A stretch of 64,000 nt of DNA from Trichothermofontia sp037445115 (lineage in GTDB: Bacteria > Cyanobacteriota > Cyanobacteriia > B231), in assembly GCA_037445115.1 (NCBI GenBank), contig JBBILC010000007.1:1-64000 (forward strand), in the 5' to 3' direction. The stretch's first letter is position 1; the number at the start of each line of letters is the position of its first letter. The notes under the pieces were generated by a model that searched no databases, was not told the DNA's origin, and worked only from the letters and a program-made list of their open reading frames with translations. The position numbers and the translations under genes were made by a program. This document shows positions 43,665 to 51,509 of the stretch, one piece after another.

Positions 43665-45371
43665 ATGGATACTCCCCTGCTCCAGATCGAAAATTTGCGC
43701 GTCGCCTATCCCCACACTGATGGGCCGCCCGGTTCCCCTACCGATGAATCTCTGCAATGGGCCGTCGATGGCGTGTCCCTAACACTGCGACGGGGGGAAC
43801 GGTTGGGGTTGGTGGGCGAGTCGGGCTGTGGCAAGTCCACGTTGGGACGGGCGGTGATGCGGTTACTGCCCCAAGCACGGATAACCGGGGATATCCGGTT
43901 CAATGGGGAGTCGGTCTTGGCATTCACCCCCGATCGCCTGCGCCGGTTTCGCGGGGAAGCGATTGCCCTAGTGTTCCAGGACCCGATGACCCGGCTCAAT
44001 CCGGTCTTGACGATCGCGGACCATTGCGTAGAAACCCTACGGGCACACCGGCCCAACCTGTCCCAGCGGCAGGCCAAAACCGTGGCACTGGCAACCCTGG
44101 ATGCGGTGAAGATTCCGGCCAACCGTTGGACCCAATATCCTCATGAGTTTAGTGGGGGGATGCGACAACGGGTGGCGATCGCCCTGGCCTTGTTGTTGCA
44201 ACCCCAATTGATTGTGGCGGATGAACCGACGACGAGTTTGGATGTGACGGTATCGGCCCAGATTCTTCAGGAGTTGACGCGGCTGTGCAGTGAGCGTGAT
44301 ATGGGATTGTTGTTGATTTCCCATGATTTGGCGCTGGTGGGGGAATATTGCGATCGCTTGGCGGTGATGTACGCGGGGAAATTAGTGGAACTGGGGCCAA
44401 CGGCGACGGTGTTGAGCCAGCCACAGCATGACTATACGCGATCGCTGTTGCAGGCAGCGTTACACCTGCACCAGGGGGAAAACGAGCGCAGGCAGGATGA
44501 GGAACTAGGGCAACCCGAAGATACGAAGGCACGAAGGCACGAAGGCTCTAAAGGGCCACTGCTGCGACTGGAGCAGGTGCAGAAACATTATGTGATTGAG
44601 CCAAGTTTTTTGGAGCGGGTGTTGGCAAAATCCCCGCAGGTGATTAGGGCGGTGGATGGGATTAGTTTGGACCTGTATCCAGGAGAAATTTTGGGCTTGG
44701 TGGGGGAGTCGGGGTGTGGCAAAAGTACGCTCTCCCGGACAATTTTGCAGTTGATTCCGCCAACAGCAGGTCGGATTGAGTTTTTAGGGCAGGAGTTAAC
44801 GACGCTTTCGCCGCGATCGCTGCGCCAACAGCGCCGACAAATGCAAATGATCTTCCAGGACCCCCATGCCTGTTTAAATCCGTTATTAACCGTGGGGGAA
44901 AGTATTGCCGATCCGCTATTTATTCACAAATTGGCCACCCCGGAACAAGCGCGGGAACAGGTATTGCAGATGCTCACACGGGTGGGCTTAACCCCGGCAG
45001 AGGTTTTCTACGATCGCTATCCGGGGGATTTATCCGGCGGGCAACAACAACGGGTGGCGATCGCGCGGGCATTGATTACCCAACCCAAGCTCTTAATTTG
45101 CGATGAGCCGGTGAGTATGCTGGATGCCAGTATTCAGGCGCAGGTATTGGACCTGATGTTGAGTTTGAAACAGGAGTTTGATCTGACCTATTTATTTATT
45201 ACCCATGATTTGTGGGTGGCGCGATTTTTATGCGATCGCATTGCCGTCATGCAGGCGGGCCAAGTCGTGGAACTCGGCCCCACGACAGCAATTTTCACCC
45301 AACCCCAACACCCTTATACCCAAACCCTGCTACAAGCTGCCCCCCTATTGGCAAAGCAGCAGACGCTGTAG
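43665..45371 (+). CDS. double ABC ATPase, peptide/nickel (Dpp/Opp) type
   Basis: This protein of about 568 residues fuses two ATPases of the DppD/DppF class. Domain 1 has Walker A GESGCGKS, signature FSGGMRQR and Walker B LIVADEP. Domain 2 has a second GESGCGKS, LSGGQQQR and LLICDEP. Each domain ends with the oligopeptide-type C-terminal extension (HDYTRSLLQAA, HPYTQTLLQAA). The linker contains EDTKARRHEG, encoded by a GAAGGCACGAAGGCACGAAG repeat. No permease or binding protein is adjacent. The start is the ATG at 43665; the frame upstream to 43596 is repeat-like. Confidence 0.9.
   Translation: MDTPLLQIENLRVAYPHTDGPPGSPTDESLQWAVDGVSLTLRRGERLGLVGESGCGKSTLGRAVMRLLPQARITGDIRFNGESVLAFTPDRLRRFRGEAIALVFQDPMTRLNPVLTIADHCVETLRAHRPNLSQRQAKTVALATLDAVKIPANRWTQYPHEFSGGMRQRVAIALALLLQPQLIVADEPTTSLDVTVSAQILQELTRLCSERDMGLLLISHDLALVGEYCDRLAVMYAGKLVELGPTATVLSQPQHDYTRSLLQAALHLHQGENERRQDEELGQPEDTKARRHEGSKGPLLRLEQVQKHYVIEPSFLERVLAKSPQVIRAVDGISLDLYPGEILGLVGESGCGKSTLSRTILQLIPPTAGRIEFLGQELTTLSPRSLRQQRRQMQMIFQDPHACLNPLLTVGESIADPLFIHKLATPEQAREQVLQMLTRVGLTPAEVFYDRYPGDLSGGQQQRVAIARALITQPKLLICDEPVSMLDASIQAQVLDLMLSLKQEFDLTYLFITHDLWVARFLCDRIAVMQAGQVVELGPTTAIFTQPQHPYTQTLLQAAPLLAKQQTL
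44523..44550 (+). repeat. CGAAGGCA repeat inside the ABC-ATPase linker
   Basis: A run of CGAAGGCA units encodes part of the inter-domain linker. Its reverse complement resembles the GCCTTCCTTCGTGGTCTTGG sequence just upstream of the gene (43601-43620), a type of dispersed repeat common in cyanobacterial spacers. Confidence 0.6.
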
Positions 45372-45405
45372 CCCATCATGGCGATTCAAATCTCCTGTAG
45401 GATCA

Positions 45406-45466
45406 GCCTCTGGCCAGTTGTGGGATTGGCCTCTGGCCAGTTGTGGGATCGGCCTCTGGCCGGTTA
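45406..45466. repeat. 23-base tandem repeat, 2.6 copies
   Basis: Units of GCCTCTGGCCAGTTGTGGGA plus TTG or TCG start at 45406, 45429 and 45452 (partial). Each contains the palindrome CTGGCCAG or a variant. It lies between the ends of two convergent genes. Confidence 0.9.
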
Positions 45467-45479
45467 GGAACCCAAACAC

Positions 45480-45836
45480 CTAGGTTGGAGACTGGACAGC
45501 CCGGTTAAACCGTCGCATCACTTCACTGCGGCGACCATATACCCCCCGAATCTGTTGCCGACAGCAACCGATCGCGAAGTCATCCAGGGCCTCCGGTTGA
45601 ATGCCATACATTTCCTGAAAGATAGGGGCCTCCACCCGACAGAAGCGGGGACGATCGGCATAGACACGGCATTGACGGCTCTCCGGATCAAAGTGAATAC
45701 ACCAACCATCCTCCCCCACTAGGGCAAGATACTGGGCCAATTCCGTTGGGCTGAGGTAGGTAGCCAAGCCGGGACGGGCTGCTGGATCAAGGTGGCAGCA
45801 GGCCCCACACTGCTCAATACATTGCCAAGTTGCCAT
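45480..45836 (-). CDS. YkgJ-family cysteine cluster protein
   Basis: This 118-residue protein has the spaced cysteines of the YkgJ/UPF0153 family: CIEQCGACC near the N-terminus, C in WCIHFD, C in RQCRVYADRPRFCR and CC near the C-terminus. These probably bind a metal or Fe-S cluster. The function of the family is unknown. It converges on the ABC gene with the 23-base repeats between them. Confidence 0.85.
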   Translation of the reverse strand: MATWQCIEQCGACCHLDPAARPGLATYLSPTELAQYLALVGEDGWCIHFDPESRQCRVYADRPRFCRVEAPIFQEMYGIQPEALDDFAIGCCRQQIRGVYGRRSEVMRRFNRAVQSPT

Positions 45837-45975
45837 TGCCGACGGTCCCCTCTGGTGTGCTTCTAGACAAACTTATACTTTTGTAAACTTCCTTAAAAGA
45901 GAGTTCAAACAACTCGATAAGATTAAATGCGAATCAATTTGGCCTCATCCCTGCTCAGTTTATTCAGGAGGAAAC

Positions 45976-46119
45976 ATGGAAATCGTGTCTCAGCTTGCAG
46001 CGATCAACGTTTTCGGCTTCAACATTGAGCCGATTCTGCAACTGACCTTTGTCGCCCTGATTATGCTGGCAGGTCCAGCCGTGATTTTCCTCCTAGCGGC
46101 TCGGGGCGGCGACCTTTAA
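45976..46119 (+). CDS. psb30: photosystem II subunit Psb30 (Ycf12)
   Basis: This 47-residue single-helix PSII subunit was found by direct translation. It starts MEIVSQLAAINVFGFNIEPI and continues with LQLTFVALIM, LAGPAVIFLLAARGGDL; the AGPAVIFLLAARGG end is the family signature. A strong AGGAGG ribosome-binding site precedes the ATG. Its stop codon overlaps the stop codon of the convergent coaBC gene (46116-46119), leaving no room for a terminator between them. Confidence 0.93.
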   Translation: MEIVSQLAAINVFGFNIEPILQLTFVALIMLAGPAVIFLLAARGGDL

Positions 46120-47435
46120 GGTTCCTCCGATCGTTTTGGCAACGCCTCCGAGGTGGGGGCGTTTATTGAGTCTGCCCCCTGCCGCTCCCGATTGCCCACT
46201 GTCGCGAGTCCCAGGGGGTGGCTTTGCGTTTTCTGGAGGAAATCCAGCAGTTGATGGGCAAAATCCAACTTGCTACAGGGTTCAATCCGCTGCTGTTGTC
46301 CGTGCCGATGGATAAAAACGGCCTGATTGGTATTGCTGCCAAAGCCCGTTTCCGGTTGATCGATGGGATTGGCCACGATCGCGTCTAAGTTTTTACGCTG
46401 TAATTTGATCAAGGCCGGCGGCACCACCTCACCGGTCTGGGCCGCGAAGCCGACCAAGCACTGGTGGGGCTGTTTGCGTTCCCCCAACTCAGCCACAATA
46501 TCGGGAACCGGGGCCAGGGGGAGAGGATTCGGAAGCTCGTGTTTGGCAAGTTTATGGGGCTGGTACGTTGCTGGTTTGTAATCGGCCACGGCTGCTGCCA
46601 TCAGGATGAGATCGGCATTAGCAAAATGGCTAAGCATTGCCTGCCGCATTGCATCTGCTGTGGTGACTGGCACCGTTTGCATTCCCATGAGGGCGGCGGG
46701 GTCGGTTCCGGATAGGGGACCATGTACCAGAATGACCCCTGCCCCCCGATGCAGAGCAGCTTGCGCCAAGGCCACGCCCATCTTGCCGGTTGCCGGATTG
46801 CCTAAATAGCGCACGGGATCAAGGTATTCCTGGGTACCCCCCGCGCTGATGAGGACCCGTTTACCCTGGAGATCGCGGCGTCCCTGGGTATAAAGCAATG
46901 ACTGGAGATGGGCCAAGAGGATGACCGGTTCCGCCATGCGACCGGCCCCAACGCGATCGCAGGCTAATCGCCCCGATCCGGGTTCCGTCCCGTGGTAGCG
47001 GGGATTGGCCATGAGCTGCTGCCAGTTCCTTTGGACAACCGCCTGCTCCCACATATCCGTGTTCATGGCCGGAGCCAGCAGAATGGGACAACGAGAGGCC
47101 AAAACCGTATTGGTAAGGAGATTATCCGCCAACCCGTAGGTTAACTTGGCCAGGGTATTGGCCGTCAGCGGGGCTAGGACCAACCCTTCCGCCCATTCTC
47201 CCAATTCGATATGCAGGGGCCGATCGCGATCGGCCTGCCAAAAGTCGGCGTCGGTATAGGCACGATGACGACAGAGGGTGGCAAAGGTCAGCGGCGTGAC
47301 GAAGGCTTGGGCCTTATCAGTCAGGATAGCTCGCACCTCTGCCCCCGCCTGGGCCAAGGTGGAGGCAACCGTACACAGCTTATAGGCGGCAATACCGCCC
47401 CCAATACCCAGCAAAATGCGGCGATTGGCAAACAT
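46116..47435 (-). CDS. coaBC: phosphopantothenoylcysteine decarboxylase/synthetase
   Basis: This bifunctional coenzyme A biosynthesis enzyme has 439 residues. The FMN-dependent decarboxylase half has GIGGGIAAYK, the active His region in DRPLHIELGEW, and ILLAPAMNTDMW. The synthetase half starts around residue 190 (GKRVLISAGGTQEYLDPVRYLGN) and has GKMGVALAQAA and FAAQTGE. The C-terminal 20-25 residues are low-complexity and run into the psb30 stop. It is preceded by the DUF2555 gene, six bases upstream on the same strand. Confidence 0.95.
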   Translation of the reverse strand: MFANRRILLGIGGGIAAYKLCTVASTLAQAGAEVRAILTDKAQAFVTPLTFATLCRHRAYTDADFWQADRDRPLHIELGEWAEGLVLAPLTANTLAKLTYGLADNLLTNTVLASRCPILLAPAMNTDMWEQAVVQRNWQQLMANPRYHGTEPGSGRLACDRVGAGRMAEPVILLAHLQSLLYTQGRRDLQGKRVLISAGGTQEYLDPVRYLGNPATGKMGVALAQAALHRGAGVILVHGPLSGTDPAALMGMQTVPVTTADAMRQAMLSHFANADLILMAAAVADYKPATYQPHKLAKHELPNPLPLAPVPDIVAELGERKQPHQCLVGFAAQTGEVVPPALIKLQRKNLDAIVANPIDQPETGFGSNTNQAVFIHRHGQQQRIEPCSKLDFAHQLLDFLQKTQSHPLGLATVGNRERQGADSINAPTSEALPKRSEEP

Positions 47436-47441
47436 TAACCG

Positions 47442-47726
47442 CTAGGCTTCATCATAGGCTTCAAGGTCGAGCAGGTGGATATAGGGTTCCACTAACTCAG
47501 GCCGCTGGAAGGCAATACTGCGGAGCAGGTGCCAGTCTTCTAAGCCTGCGAAGGCGTTGGTATAGTCGTCTTGCTCTAGGCGGCTGGCTAGTTCAGCGAC
47601 ATCGGCAGCCGTGAGGGTCGCCACGTTGTATTTCTCAGGACATTTTCCAGCGGGTTTCTTGGTATCGTTCCCAGGATAGGGTTCGGCCAGCGGGGGGGGG
47701 ACGGATTCAGTGCGGCAAGTCTGCAT
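47442..47726 (-). CDS. DUF2555-family protein
   Basis: This cyanobacterium-specific protein of about 94 residues has a disordered, Pro-rich N-terminus and a helical C-terminal domain (ATLTAADVAELASRLEQDDY, then FAGLEDWHLLRSIAFQRPEL). The ATG at 47726 is preferred to the alternative at 47744. It lies six bases before coaBC on the same strand, and to my knowledge the pair is recurrent. The function is unknown; co-transcription with coaBC is inferred from spacing. Confidence 0.75.
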   Translation of the reverse strand: MQTCRTESVPPPLAEPYPGNDTKKPAGKCPEKYNVATLTAADVAELASRLEQDDYTNAFAGLEDWHLLRSIAFQRPELVEPYIHLLDLEAYDEA

Positions 47727-48005
47727 AAGGCATACATCTCCCAAGGACCTCTCTCCCTAAGCTTAGGTCAGTGATGGCCGAATCGTGGGGGCTGATCCAA
47801 GATTCTTCTGTTTCTTCGTGTTTTGTAATGTTCGAGTGAGGAAATGGCTTGCGGAGCAGCACCCCCAGCGATCGGGAAGGAGGGCGATCGCGGCCCCTAG
47901 GCATTGCCACCGAGTTCCGTTACTATCCAACCTAGCGATCGGGTACTATCAGTTACCATTAGTTACCATCAAGATAGCTACGATCAAGAAAATCTCACCC
48001 TCAAC

Positions 48006-48860
48006 ATGGATCGTCCGGGATTGCCCATGCGTCTTTTTACCTTTCCTCCGGCCCACAACCGCCCAGCAACGTTGCTACCTCTGCGCCGATGCCTACTGTG
48101 CTTAACCCTGGGCCTAACGGCGCTGTGGGTTGGTGCTACCGCCCCCGTGCGGGCGGAAACGGCAGAAACAGCCCCTGATGCCCTGAAAGTGCTATTGACC
48201 GAAATTGACGAGGCGGCTAATCGTCAGGATCTTGAGGCAGTGATGCGGCATTACAGTCCGGCATTTGCGAACTCGGATGGCCTAGTCTATGGCACCCTTC
48301 AGGAAGATCTCAAAAAGCTCTGGGAACGGTATCCCCAACTGAGCTACCAAACCGAACTGCTGAACTGGGAGCAGGAAGGTTCCACCCTCATGGCGGAAAC
48401 CGTGACCACCATTACGGGGACCCAAAGTCTTTCCAGTCGGGAGGTGCAGCTAAAGGCCCAGCTACGATCGCGTCAGGCAATCGACCAGGATAAGATTGTG
48501 CGTCAGGAGATTTTGGCAGAGCAGAGCCAACTGACTACTGGTGATGCCCCACCGACGGTAACCATTAAGTTGCCAGAAGTGGTTAAGGTGGGCCAGACCT
48601 TTAGTTTTGACGCCATTGTTGAGGAGCCGCTGGGCAACAGCTTGCTGTTGGGCGCGATCCAGGAAAAACCTGTGCGAGCCAACGACTTTTTTGAGCCAGT
48701 CCCTACCAATTTGGAGGTTTTGTCAGCCGGGGGGATTTTTAAGTTGGGGCGTGCACCGATTATGCCTGACAATCGCTGGATTACGGTGACCTTGATCCGG
48801 CCAGAGGGGATGACGTTTGTCACCCAACGCCTGCGGGTGGTGGAACGCATAGATCCCTAA
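48006..48860 (+). CDS. exported NTF2/SnoaL-like protein
   Basis: From the ATG at 48006 the 284-residue product has a basic N-terminus and a signal peptide (LTLGLTALWVGATAPVRA). An NTF2-like domain (about residues 50-165) has the ANRQDLEAVMRHYSPAFANS pattern, and a beta-rich C-terminal domain contains DNRWITVTLIRPEGMTFVTQ. It probably acts outside the plasma membrane. Ligand and partners are unknown. The frame is open from 47904, but the upstream part looks non-coding. Confidence 0.7.
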   Translation: MDRPGLPMRLFTFPPAHNRPATLLPLRRCLLCLTLGLTALWVGATAPVRAETAETAPDALKVLLTEIDEAANRQDLEAVMRHYSPAFANSDGLVYGTLQEDLKKLWERYPQLSYQTELLNWEQEGSTLMAETVTTITGTQSLSSREVQLKAQLRSRQAIDQDKIVRQEILAEQSQLTTGDAPPTVTIKLPEVVKVGQTFSFDAIVEEPLGNSLLLGAIQEKPVRANDFFEPVPTNLEVLSAGGIFKLGRAPIMPDNRWITVTLIRPEGMTFVTQRLRVVERIDP

Positions 48861-49080
48861 CCAGGGTTTGGTTTGGGCTTGGGGTGGCCGCAGCGCTCGG
48901 TCATTGGGCAGGGCATAGCGCTTATCCTGCTCGTCTGCCCATCTGGGTGGGTATTATCTGCGTGATTTTGCGGATAAGGGCGGATAGTTCACCCGATCGG
49001 ATCAGTTATATTGGTGAGGCAAGAATTGGCGGACATCCCTATGCTGAAGGTTAGGGAAAGACATAGAACACCTCAGAAGT
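48861..49080. other. spacer leading into a terminator, possible small RNA
   Basis: These 220 bases separate the NTF2-like gene from a strong plus-strand terminator. No frame is convincing. The distance from the gene leaves room for an independent short transcript, but no promoter can be assigned with confidence. Confidence 0.3.
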
Positions 49081-49108
49081 CCCCCCAGCACCTAGGGGGC
49101 TTTTTTTT
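49081..49108 (+). terminator. strong intrinsic terminator
   Basis: CCCCC pairs with GGGGG around the loop AGCACCTA, followed by C and eight T. It is 220 bases past the upstream plus-strand stop codon. Confidence 0.85.
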
Positions 49109-49135
49109 GGCCATTTTTAGGGAGGCAAGCCCAGG

Positions 49136-49498
49136 CTACCCCTGACTGAGTTCAATAATGTTACCGTCTGGGTCCTGGGTGAACAGGGCGGGCCGTCCCG
49201 AAGCGCTCATCTGCACGGGTGCACCTGCCTGCAAGAGGGCTTGTTTTGCAGTCTCCAGATCGACCACAGCAAAAGCAATGTGGGGATTGCGCCCCCATTG
49301 CTCAGGGTTAGCGAGGGGAGGGTGGGGAGTGCCTGTGGTCATCAGGTGGATCTGAACGTTCCCAAGTTGATACCAGCAACCAGGGAAGCCCAGGGGGCGA
49401 TCGACCCTAACCAGGCCCAAAACATTGCCGTAAAAGGCTTCTGCCCGCGACAGATCCGTAACCAACAAGGCCACATGGAGGTATTGGGTCAGGTGCAT
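49136..49498 (-). CDS. VOC-family (glyoxalase/dioxygenase fold) protein
   Basis: This 120-residue protein starts with the typical HVALLVTDLSRAEAFYGNVLGL. The second half-motif has HIAFAVVDLETAKQAL, and the end is FTQDPDGNIIELSQ, with the Glu metal ligand. VOC proteins include glyoxalases, dioxygenases and resistance proteins, so the substrate is unknown. It lies next to the MITE pair C1/C2 and is oriented away from it. Confidence 0.85.
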   Translation of the reverse strand: MHLTQYLHVALLVTDLSRAEAFYGNVLGLVRVDRPLGFPGCWYQLGNVQIHLMTTGTPHPPLANPEQWGRNPHIAFAVVDLETAKQALLQAGAPVQMSASGRPALFTQDPDGNIIELSQG

Positions 49499-49553
49499 AG
49501 GCTAGGGACAGGGGGCAGGGGCAAAGAGGCTGGGCGCCGAGGTGGGCAGCAGG

Positions 49554-49661
49554 CTAGTACAGCAAACCTAAAGTTTCGCAATGTTGGGAGTAACGACTTT
49601 AGTCGTTGCAGGCTCAAGCCAGCACTACGAACGTTGCCGAATTTACTTCTCGCTCTACTAG
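49554..49661 (+). mobile_element. MITE-like element, family 1, copy C1
   Basis: It starts CTAGTACAGCAAACCTAAAG and ends CTCTACTAG. The termini match in inverted orientation at 8 of 9 positions. The interior hairpin is TAACGACTTTAGTCGTT. It matches copies A and B3. Confidence 0.82.
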
Positions 49662-49787
49662 TGATCTGTCATGTCTAAAAAACTTGTTGGCTGGTGTCGA
49701 GTCTGCGAGACCCCACACGCTCAACCGGTTTGTTGGGTCGCACTGCGTTTGACCCAACCTACAAAATCAAGCTTGATAGACCACTAG
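49658..49787 (+). mobile_element. MITE-like element, family 2b, copy C2
   Basis: It starts CTAGTGATCTGTCA and ends TGATAGACCACTAG; the inverted ends match at 12 of 14 positions. It shares its left CTAG with copy C1. Its right CTAG contains the stop codon of the 49784-50266 gene. The interior matches copy B2. Confidence 0.82.
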
Positions 49788-50266
49788 AGAACCTGGTGGG
49801 TATAGGCGTGTTGTTTCACATTATCTTCAGTGCGCACAATCCGTTCGGAGTTGAGAATCCGCTTGCGCTCTAGGGAGTGGTTCATATCCTGACGGGTGCT
49901 CCCGATCGGGATCAGGGATTGGCTTTCAGGACGGCGTTTGAAGGTCCGGGCAGCAGCGATCGCGCGTTCATGGAAGTCATCACAAAATTGGGCCGTGGCG
50001 GGGAACTCTGGCGGCAGTTGGGCGTTAGTGTCGTCCCGCAGGATACTCCCCAGACGGGTACCGCAGGCCAATTGGTAGGACGTGGGAATGCCTTTAACGA
50101 TCGCTTCAATGGCAGCCGAGGGAATCGGTTCAGCCACTTGGACGGGATGGATTTCACCCTCTTCACGAATAAAACAGGTGGCAAGGCCAATCACCACATA
50201 GTCATCAGCAGTGAGATCAGGCGCAGAGGGGTAAGCGGTTGCCAGGGTCATCGTTGTCAGCACCAA
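49784..50266 (-). CDS. conserved hypothetical protein with a MITE-derived stop codon
   Basis: This 160-residue protein has a weakly hydrophobic N-terminus (VLTTMTLATAYPSAP) and a core reading DDYVVIGLATCFIREEGEIH, then PIPSAAIEAIVKGIPTSYQ. The pattern is familiar from cyanobacterial conserved hypotheticals, but I cannot name a function. The last codons (CAC CAG GTT CTC TAG) run directly into the terminal CTAG of element C2, so the stop is formed at the insertion junction. Whether residues were lost needs comparison with homologues. Confidence 0.6.
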   Translation of the reverse strand: MVLTTMTLATAYPSAPDLTADDYVVIGLATCFIREEGEIHPVQVAEPIPSAAIEAIVKGIPTSYQLACGTRLGSILRDDTNAQLPPEFPATAQFCDDFHERAIAAARTFKRRPESQSLIPIGSTRQDMNHSLERKRILNSERIVRTEDNVKQHAYTHQVL

Positions 50267-50348
50267 AAGAATGAAGGCGGGTAGATCAAAGTTCAGTCGT
50301 TATGTATGGATTGTAAGACGGGACGATCGCATTTCTTACCGCATTTCC

Positions 50349-50459
50349 TCAGGACCGTCCAATCCCGCTGACCCCACTGAGCAGGAGGAAGAGGCCCCCC
50401 AGCACGATCGCGATCGCCACAATACCCATAAGCACGTCCAAGGAAGAGGTCGTTTCCAT
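50349..50459 (-). CDS. candidate 36-residue single-span membrane protein
   Basis: Found by translating the minus strand. It begins METTSSLDVLMGIVAIAIVL, continues GGLFLLLSGVSGIG and ends RS, giving one clean hydrophobic helix (residues 10-28) flanked by polar ends, like small photosynthetic or NDH-1 subunits. I do not recognise it as any named one. The ribosome-binding site is weak, so expression is uncertain. Confidence 0.4.
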   Translation of the reverse strand: METTSSLDVLMGIVAIAIVLGGLFLLLSGVSGIGRS

Positions 50460-50700
50460 TGCATTACCCAGATTGGAGGATTTACATCAGTCACAGACAG
50501 ACTTCACTCCACCATACCCCCTAGTGGCAAGCCTTAAAACCAAGGCTCAGTAGATCGAAAAAATTGTGGGGTAGGCATCCTGCCTGCCACTGAACCAGCC
50601 GAGTCTTCGATAGACTCAGACGGCTATCCCACATTCAATTTGTGATCTCCTGAAGTTCCTGTTCCCTCTTCCCTGTTCCCTGTTCCCTCTTCCCTAGCCC
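50460..50700. other. spacer with simple repeats
   Basis: The stretch 50655-50699 consists of TTCCCTGTTCCCT and TTCCCTCTTCCCT units, a common cyanobacterial spacer repeat. No gene is seen. Confidence 0.6.
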
Positions 50701-51309
50701 CTAAATCTGCAAAGCCCCCAAATACTTCCGCAGATAGGGCGAAAACACCTCATAAATCAACGTTAGGGGTTGGCCACTGTGCCAGAAAAGATAGTGCCGT
50801 CCCCAAAAAGGACCCGTTTCAGCAAAGGCCGCTTCGAGGCTGGGGGAGTGGCCGTAGTGAATGCCCTGGATGTCGCGATAGAGTTCCGAGTGCAGGCGGG
50901 AGAGATTATCCCAGATCGGGAGCGATCGATTTTGTAAATACTCATCCACCTGACTGGCATCCCACCAGGAAGCTGCATAGGCGAGCCGTTGACCGGAGGC
51001 CGTGCGTAACCAGACCTGGCGGCGGATGCGGGGACCGGGCACTGCTTCAATGAGGGCCGGAGCCTGATCGTAGCTCCTACCGATCGCCGACATATCGATG
51101 ACATCTACCTCGATCGGTTCCCCCGTCAACAGGCGTAAATGGCGGGTTGGCGATCCATCCCCCAGCAGAAGGATTTGCCATGCAGGGGCCAGTTGGTGGT
51201 GAGGCAGCCCAGCTTGCACCACGTCCTCACCGCCCTGCCAGAGCGGACTGAGTTTATGCCAAGCCGTCGGCTGACTAGAACGACTCTTGATCTCGTAAGC
51301 GGTAGCCAA
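50701..51309 (-). CDS. chorismate lyase (UbiC/DUF98 type)
   Basis: This 202-residue protein matches the cyanobacterial chorismate pyruvate-lyase family that makes 4-hydroxybenzoate for plastoquinone. Key stretches are LLGDGSPTRHLRLLTGEPIE, VIDM, and RRQVWLRTASGQRLAYAASWW with the substrate-binding Arg residues. A second conserved part is PFWGRHYLFWHSGQPLTLIY near the C-terminus. The length is normal. It is divergent from the DUF2092 gene, about 200 bases away. Confidence 0.82.
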   Translation of the reverse strand: MATAYEIKSRSSQPTAWHKLSPLWQGGEDVVQAGLPHHQLAPAWQILLLGDGSPTRHLRLLTGEPIEVDVIDMSAIGRSYDQAPALIEAVPGPRIRRQVWLRTASGQRLAYAASWWDASQVDEYLQNRSLPIWDNLSRLHSELYRDIQGIHYGHSPSLEAAFAETGPFWGRHYLFWHSGQPLTLIYEVFSPYLRKYLGALQI

Positions 51310-51509
51310 AGTCTTTACACAACTTAACGTTTCCTTCCGTATGATATCGCCTTTACCGCGAGGATAAATTGCCCGGTTGCCATCTGGCGGATGCGCCGGA
51401 GGGGATGACTAGGGCAAGAAGATTGTCCTAAGTTTTGTTGTCCTCCCCTTGTCGGAAACCGAATCTAAGCGCCACGATCGCGGATATACAAATTACCTTG
51501 TCAACCCCC

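Noticed and set aside
45386..45410. tRNA-like T-arm sequence (ATTCAAATC)
   Set aside because: No acceptor, D or anticodon arm can be built around it.
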